This document shows, one piece after another, positions 59,918-64,000 of a stretch of 64,000 nucleotides of DNA. Position 1 is the stretch's first letter; each line of letters opens with the position of its first letter. A model generated the notes under the pieces. It was given only the letters and a program-made list of their open reading frames with translations, ran no database searches and was not told the DNA's origin. A program made the translations under genes and the position numbers. This stretch comes from Flavobacteriaceae bacterium (GTDB lineage Bacteria > Bacteroidota > Bacteroidia > Flavobacteriales > Flavobacteriaceae). The DNA is taken from assembly GCA_947491985.1 (NCBI GenBank), contig CANLLR010000003.1, positions 62,001 to 126,000 of the forward strand, in the 5' to 3' direction.

Positions 59918-60622
59918 TTAATCGTCATTTTTTTGGAGTAGTGATTTGTAAATTATTCCGCCAAAAATAGCTCCGCCAATAGGTGCTACCCAAAACAACC
60001 ATACTTGTTGTAACGCTTCTCCTTGAACAAATAGTGCTTGAGATAATGAACGTGCCGGATTAACTGATGTGTTTGTAATTGGAATGCTAATCAAATGAAT
60101 TAAAGTCAACGCCAAACCAATAGCAAGTCCAGCGAATTTTCCGTTTGCAAATTTATCTGTGGCACCAAGTATAATGATAAGAAAAAACATAGTTAAAATA
60201 AATTCGGCAAAAAAAGCGGCTTCAATAGCATAACCATCTGGTGAAAAAGCGCCGTAACCATTTGATGCGAAGGCACCAGCTTTGGTATTGTCAATTACAT
60301 TTCCTGTTTTTCCAGACCAGATAAAATACAATGTTCCAGCTGCTGCAATGGCTCCAACACATTGAGAGGCAATATAAGGAAGTAATTCTTTTGTAGAAAA
60401 GCGACCGCCAGCCCATAAACCAAAAGAAACAGCAGGATTAAAATGTCCACCAGAAATGTGTGCCATGGCGTAAGCCATGGTCAATACGGTAAGACCGAAA
60501 GCGAGCGAAACACCAGCAAATCCGATTCCTAAATCAGGATAACCGGCTGCAAACAAAGCACTTCCGCAACCACCAAATACCAACCAAAATGTTCCGAAAA
60601 ATTCAGCAAATAGTTTTTTCAT
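59918..60622 (-). CDS. aqpZ: Aquaporin Z-type water channel
   Basis: The 234-residue membrane protein has both NPA boxes: [11 protein letters not shown] (NPA at 62-64) and [10 protein letters not shown] (about 187-189), with six membrane segments. The Arg after the second NPA is the selectivity filter. It is a standard bacterial AqpZ. The 5' leader holds a 7-bp hairpin, and a strong terminator follows. Confidence 0.95.
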   Translation of the reverse strand: MKKLFAEFFGTFWLVFGGCGSALFAAGYPDLGIGFAGVSLAFGLTVLTMAYAMAHISGGHFNPAVSFGLWAGGRFSTKELLPYIASQCVGAIAAAGTLYFIWSGKTGNVIDNTKAGAFASNGYGAFSPDGYAIEAAFFAEFILTMFFLIIILGATDKFANGKFAGLAIGLALTLIHLISIPITNTSVNPARSLSQALFVQGEALQQVWLFWVAPIGGAIFGGIIYKSLLQKNDD

Positions 60623-60646
60623 AAAAAAATAGTTTAATTAAAAATG

Positions 60647-60667
60647 GGAACACGGGTTTTGTGTTCC
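60647..60667 (-). promoter_or_regulatory. Hairpin in the aqpZ leader
   Basis: GGAACAC (60647-60653) and GTGTTCC (60661-60667) form a perfect stem 25-45 bases before the aqpZ start. Function unknown: mRNA stability, a regulator site (inverted repeat) or remnant. Confidence 0.45.
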
Positions 60668-60769
60668 TACTATAGCTAATTTAACAAAATATATTTAAAA
60701 AATTAACGATTTTTTTACTATTTATTAGCATTTTAGTGTTAATTACTTTCACTATTTCAAATGATGAAA

Positions 60770-61006
60770 TTATTTTGGCTTTTGAGTGAAGTGTTTGGCT
60801 AAATAAACGCAATTAACGCCCAAGATGAATACATTAGTTATAATTATGGGCCAAGAAGTCGTTAACATAAATCCGTAAATTATAAAAAGAATAGCGCCAA
60901 ATGAGTTGATAATTCGCAACGTAATAATGTTTTTCATTAAAAACGAAATCATCAAAACTAATGATGCTAAATAACCAATCCATTCTGTTATTGCAATGTC
61001 GAACAT
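60770..61006 (-). CDS. Small membrane protein (YgjV-like)
   Basis: The 78-residue protein has three hydrophobic segments (IGYLASLVLMISFLMKN, INSFGAILFIIYGFMLT, WPIIITNVFILGVNCVYLAKHF). The pattern, with a conserved Asn after the second turn, resembles half-size YgjV/PQ-loop-like inner membrane proteins. A TAcaTTTG box precedes it by 24 bases. Transport function is unproven. Confidence 0.75.
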   Translation of the reverse strand: MFDIAITEWIGYLASLVLMISFLMKNIITLRIINSFGAILFIIYGFMLTTSWPIIITNVFILGVNCVYLAKHFTQKPK

Positions 61007-61029
61007 TTTTATGATTTTAAAATGAATGG

Positions 61030-61037
61030 CAAATGTA
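61030..61037 (-). promoter_or_regulatory. Promoter -7 box (TAcaTTTG) for the small membrane protein
   Basis: The minus strand reads TACATTTG, 24 bases before the ATG at 61006. Confidence 0.45.
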
Positions 61038-61062
61038 AGATTAAAAGCTTTATTTCGACTTA

Positions 61063-62229
61063 TTAAAATAGTCCCTGTAAAGGATTGTTTTTTATACCAA
61101 TTTTAGTCGGATTAAAACTTAATTTATTTTCCAAAAGTGAAGCATATACGCTTCTAAAGTCGATTGCGTATTTTAAATCACCGTTGTCTAAATCACTTAA
61201 ATTCGGATTGTTTCCGATTATTTTTCCTTTGTTATTGCCACCAATGATGAACATAGGAGCTGCAGTTCCGTGATCGGTTCCGTTACCATTATCTTTGACT
61301 CTTCTTCCAAATTCTGAAAATACAACTAAAGTTACATTTTGCAACAAATTGACATTTTTAATGTCTTGGTAAAAACTAAAAACAGCATCATTCAAATCGG
61401 TTAATTTGTTGTTGTGAATTGACAACTGATTATCGTGTGTATCAAAACCGCCCAAAGAAGTATAATATACTTTCGAATTCAAATTGCCTTTAATCAATCG
61501 TGCAATCCATTCTAAATTTTTAGATAGTCCCGTTTTTGGATAGGTGATTTCCGATTTTGATTTGGTAAGTGCTTTCTGAATGACATCCGATCCTTCAGTA
61601 ATAGAATTGGCAATTTTTCGCACAAAGTCCAATTGTGGATTGTTTGACAAGGTTATTTTATCATTACCTTCTGTTCGTATTTTGAATCGATTTGGATCTT
61701 TTACGGTAATCGAATTTGGTTCGACACCTTTCAATGCTAAATTATCAATCGAATCCAAATTGATTCCAGCTGTGGGTTGATGGTCGTTGCATTGCAAATC
61801 CAAATAGCGTCCGAGCCAACCTTCGTTGCTGTATTTTGATGCGTCGGTTGCGGTTTGCCAAATTTCTTGACTTCTAAAATGCGACCGAACAGGCTCAGGA
61901 TAACCCACATTTTGAATCACACTCAAATGGCCGCTTTGCATCATTGTAGCAAAGTTTTTTAAGGCAGGATGAAATGCCATTCCGCTGCTTTTTCCAACAA
62001 CAGTATCTTTTGACAAACTTATTTTTGGACGTAAATTGTAATACAGTGGATTGTCAAACGGAACAAAAGTGTTCAAACCGTCGTTACCACCGTTGAGCTG
62101 AATAAACACCAAGCATTGTTCACCAATCACCAAATTAGGTTGTGAACCAAATGCGTGAAGAAACTCAGGAAGGACAAGTAATCCACCGGTAAAAGTCCCT
62201 ATGAGCGATAAGAAGTTTCTTCTGTTCAT
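61063..62229 (-). CDS. DUF1501 protein with twin-arginine signal
   Basis: The 388-residue protein starts MNRRNFLSLIGTFTGGLLVLPEF, a Tat-type signal (RRNFL). VFIQLNGGNDGLNTFVPF, SHFRSQEIWQTA, GGFDTHDNQ and VVFSEFGRRVKDNGNGTDHGTAAPMFIIGG are the DUF1501 landmarks; the family belongs to the alkaline-phosphatase-like sulfatase clan. It follows a DUF1800 gene by 11 bases, the usual partner. The role is unknown; export in a folded form through TatC is likely. Confidence 0.9.
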   Translation of the reverse strand: MNRRNFLSLIGTFTGGLLVLPEFLHAFGSQPNLVIGEQCLVFIQLNGGNDGLNTFVPFDNPLYYNLRPKISLSKDTVVGKSSGMAFHPALKNFATMMQSGHLSVIQNVGYPEPVRSHFRSQEIWQTATDASKYSNEGWLGRYLDLQCNDHQPTAGINLDSIDNLALKGVEPNSITVKDPNRFKIRTEGNDKITLSNNPQLDFVRKIANSITEGSDVIQKALTKSKSEITYPKTGLSKNLEWIARLIKGNLNSKVYYTSLGGFDTHDNQLSIHNNKLTDLNDAVFSFYQDIKNVNLLQNVTLVVFSEFGRRVKDNGNGTDHGTAAPMFIIGGNNKGKIIGNNPNLSDLDNGDLKYAIDFRSVYASLLENKLSFNPTKIGIKNNPLQGLF

Positions 62230-62240
62230 CTTTTTTGAGT

Positions 62241-63638
62241 TTAGATTAATTGGTATTCGGGTGTTTTGGTGATGTAATTGAACAATCGCAACACGGCTTC
62301 ATTGGCATTTTCGCTTTTTGGTTCAAAATCGTATTTTAAAATCGTTTCCATATCTTTTTGTAAAGAAGTATCGACTTGAAATAACAATCGGTTTGCCAAT
62401 TGTGAGATGATTGTTTTATTATCACCTTTTGCATCAAAATCAATTTTGACTTTTATTTTTTCAAATGTTGGCATGTTAATTTCTTCGTTATTAGGATTTG
62501 CAGTGATAATTTTACGATTGATGTTTCGACCGCTACACAACAAATCAGAGGTATTATTTCGTTGCAAATAAATCTGCGAACTCAACCACGAATTACCGCC
62601 GTCCCAACCTTTTACATTGGGTTGATTGAACAAATCCATTCCTTGTTGTTTAATAAAAAAGGCAATCAATTCGTTAGATATATTCGAAATATGCAATTCG
62701 TCGGCCAACTGTAAAAGGTATACTAATGGATCTTTTATTTTACTTCCAGCGTTGTTCTTAGGGAATTCTTCAGTAAATATCTTTACTAATAACGGTTGTA
62801 TTTCGAAGTTTTGTTTTCTAAAATAATCACCGTAATACTTAACCAAAGCTTCCGGTGGCGAATCATAAATAAACCAATTCAATATTTTTTTAGTTATTAA
62901 ATAGGGAATTGCAGGTTGTTCAAAAATAATATCGATTAAATCGTCGGCTTTGAAATTCCCTGATTTTCCTAAATAAGTAATGGTGCCATTATCCTCAAAA
63001 AAGCGACGGTATTGCGCTTCGTTTTCACCCAAACCTAATCCGGCTAGTGCTTTTGCGCCATTTTGAATGTCGCTTTCGGTATAATTGCCGATGCCGAGTG
63101 TGAATAATTCAAGTAATTCGCGACTCAAATTTTCGTTAATTTTGCCTTTCTTATTGTCTACATTGTCCAAGTAACGTACCATGGCATTGCTTTTGACGAT
63201 TTTTTTTGTTAGTTCTTTAAAGTTCCCAAAAGCATTTTCACGCAACAACATATTGTGCTGGTACACCCAATAATTGACTTTAACTTTTTGCGTTGTCGAT
63301 ACAAAATGATTGTGCCAAAAGCAAACCATTTTTTCGAGCAGAGGCAATGGATTGTTTTTGATTTTGTCAATCCACCACGATTTAAGTTCAATACCTTGTC
63401 GGATTTGCTTTTGAATTATTTTTTTTTGTTGTTCGCTGTCATTGACTTTGATTGATTGTCGTAAGGCTTTTAAATCGGCTAATGTTTTTGGATCGTAATC
63501 GAGAAAAGAAGGCAAAGCAGTATCAAATTTTGCATCAAAAGATTGCTTCAGAAATAACGCGATTCCTAGTTTTTCTATTTGCGCTGCTTGTTGATTGGTG
63601 TATCCCAAGCGCAACGACCAAATCGAGTTTTTATCCAT
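62241..63638 (-). CDS. DUF1800 protein
   Basis: The 465-residue protein reads WSLRLGYTNQQAAQIEKLG, then MVCFWHNHFVSTTQKV, NLSRELLELFTLGIGNYTESDI and KGWDGGNSWLSS, the DUF1800 pattern. It has no N-terminal signal peptide, yet its partner DUF1501 has a Tat signal. The pair is widespread in Bacteroidota and Planctomycetes and has no established function. The start ATG is preceded by about 100 bases without a clear promoter box. Confidence 0.9.
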   Translation of the reverse strand: MDKNSIWSLRLGYTNQQAAQIEKLGIALFLKQSFDAKFDTALPSFLDYDPKTLADLKALRQSIKVNDSEQQKKIIQKQIRQGIELKSWWIDKIKNNPLPLLEKMVCFWHNHFVSTTQKVKVNYWVYQHNMLLRENAFGNFKELTKKIVKSNAMVRYLDNVDNKKGKINENLSRELLELFTLGIGNYTESDIQNGAKALAGLGLGENEAQYRRFFEDNGTITYLGKSGNFKADDLIDIIFEQPAIPYLITKKILNWFIYDSPPEALVKYYGDYFRKQNFEIQPLLVKIFTEEFPKNNAGSKIKDPLVYLLQLADELHISNISNELIAFFIKQQGMDLFNQPNVKGWDGGNSWLSSQIYLQRNNTSDLLCSGRNINRKIITANPNNEEINMPTFEKIKVKIDFDAKGDNKTIISQLANRLLFQVDTSLQKDMETILKYDFEPKSENANEAVLRLFNYITKTPEYQLI

Positions 63639-63735
63639 AAGTAAAGCAATTGCAAGTAAGACGTAATTTAATTAAAAAGGTTTAAAATAATCAGCACGAA
63701 ATGGAGTTATTTAATAATTAAATGTGTCTTACAAA

Positions 63736-64000
63736 ATGAAGCGACTCTTTTTCATAACGTTTTTAAATTTTATTTGTTGTAACAATGCTTTAGAAATCCC
63801 GCTCAAAGATTACAGTACTAAGCATGCTGAAGCGTTGACATTTTGCAAAAAGAACGGGTTTAACCAAGATTACTTTTTTTTGGTTGATTTGAGTATTCAT
63901 CCTGGTAAAAATCGATTTTTTGTTTACGATTTTAAAGCCAAAAAAGTCACCGATAAAAACTTAGTCACTCACGGCAGTTGTGATCAATTTCAAGACAATC
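63736..64000 (+). CDS. L,D-transpeptidase-like (YkuD_2) exported protein, 3' end outside window
   Basis: The frame opens at ATG 63736 and is open to the right edge (88 codons). The N-terminus is a signal peptide or lipoprotein signal (MKRLFFITFLNFICC). FCKKNGFNQDYFFLVDLSIHPGKNRFFVYDFK and VTHGSCD resemble the start of the murein L,D-transpeptidase catalytic domain family (PF13645-like), where DxSxPSGxxRxFVxDL and VxHG are usual. The catalytic Cys region is beyond the edge. It is divergent from the DUF1800 gene. Confidence 0.75.
   Translation, partial: MKRLFFITFLNFICCNNALEIPLKDYSTKHAEALTFCKKNGFNQDYFFLVDLSIHPGKNRFFVYDFKAKKVTDKNLVTHGSCDQFQDN

Overview
The window looks like a chromosomal segment of a Flavobacterium-type member of the Flavobacteriaceae. 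The DNA is AT-rich. Promoter-like TAnnTTTG boxes, typical of Bacteroidota, sit upstream of many genes. The gene content also fits: a PorV/PorQ-family type IX secretion protein, a DUF4105 (Lnb-like) protein, a FecIRA-type TonB signalling set, many SPI/SPII-exported proteins, a type I isopentenyl diphosphate isomerase and a RecQ of the Bacteroidota form. Apart from one M61-peptidase remnant the genes look intact. No gene-free stretch exceeds 300 bases; the longest gap is 41361-41620.

Positions 1-30528 hold a surface-polysaccharide (O-antigen or capsule) locus. A CpsB-type PHP phosphatase (cut by the left edge) is divergent from a long, tightly packed plus-strand operon. The operon begins with the ABC exporter Wzm/Wzt. 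It then carries about 14 glycosyltransferase candidates (GT2, GT4/GT-B and one GT-C-like), five methyltransferases, a complete nonulosonic (sialic-type) acid set neuA-neuB-neuC, a NodB-fold polysaccharide-deacetylase-like protein, a FemAB-type acyltransferase, an O-antigen ligase/polymerase-like membrane protein and, last, a polyprenyl-phosphate sugar-1-phosphate transferase. In the simplest reading, the last gene starts a glycan on undecaprenyl phosphate, the GTs build it, Wzt's C-terminal domain recognises the finished or capped chain, Wzm/Wzt export it, and the ligase-like protein attaches it. Base composition falls sharply inside wzt and recovers near 5540-6700, which suggests a cassette exchange.

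Positions 30508-41360 are mostly housekeeping and envelope genes: DUF4105/Lnb-like and PorV-like, pssA, a GH25 lysozyme, then kdsD-tatC-CMD-lptB in one minus-strand run, recQ, a small conserved protein and a DUF2891 protein.

Positions 41361-44976 hold a repeat-like intergenic region and a putative copper-handling operon: a small Cys-rich exported protein, an MbnP-family lipoprotein, a di-haem MbnH-type lipoprotein and an outer-membrane barrel with a CxxC/Gly-rich N-terminus. No methanobactin synthesis genes are visible. A leaderless FAD oxidoreductase follows.

Positions 46776-51908 hold a lipoprotein with three internal repeats and a Kazal-like knot, next to an ECF sigma factor, a FecR anti-sigma factor and a TonB receptor with an N-terminal signalling domain.

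Positions 51954-64000 hold an MsrB-MsrA fusion lipoprotein, idi, a QueD/PTPS protein, PrxQ, manA, tRNA-Thr(TGT), a DUF4369 lipoprotein, an internally inverted remnant of an M61 peptidase gene, two tandem DUF2805 paralogues, a fatty acid hydroxylase/sterol desaturase, alkB, aqpZ, a small membrane protein, a DUF1501 (Tat signal)/DUF1800 pair, and the start of a YkuD_2-type L,D-transpeptidase-like gene cut by the right edge.
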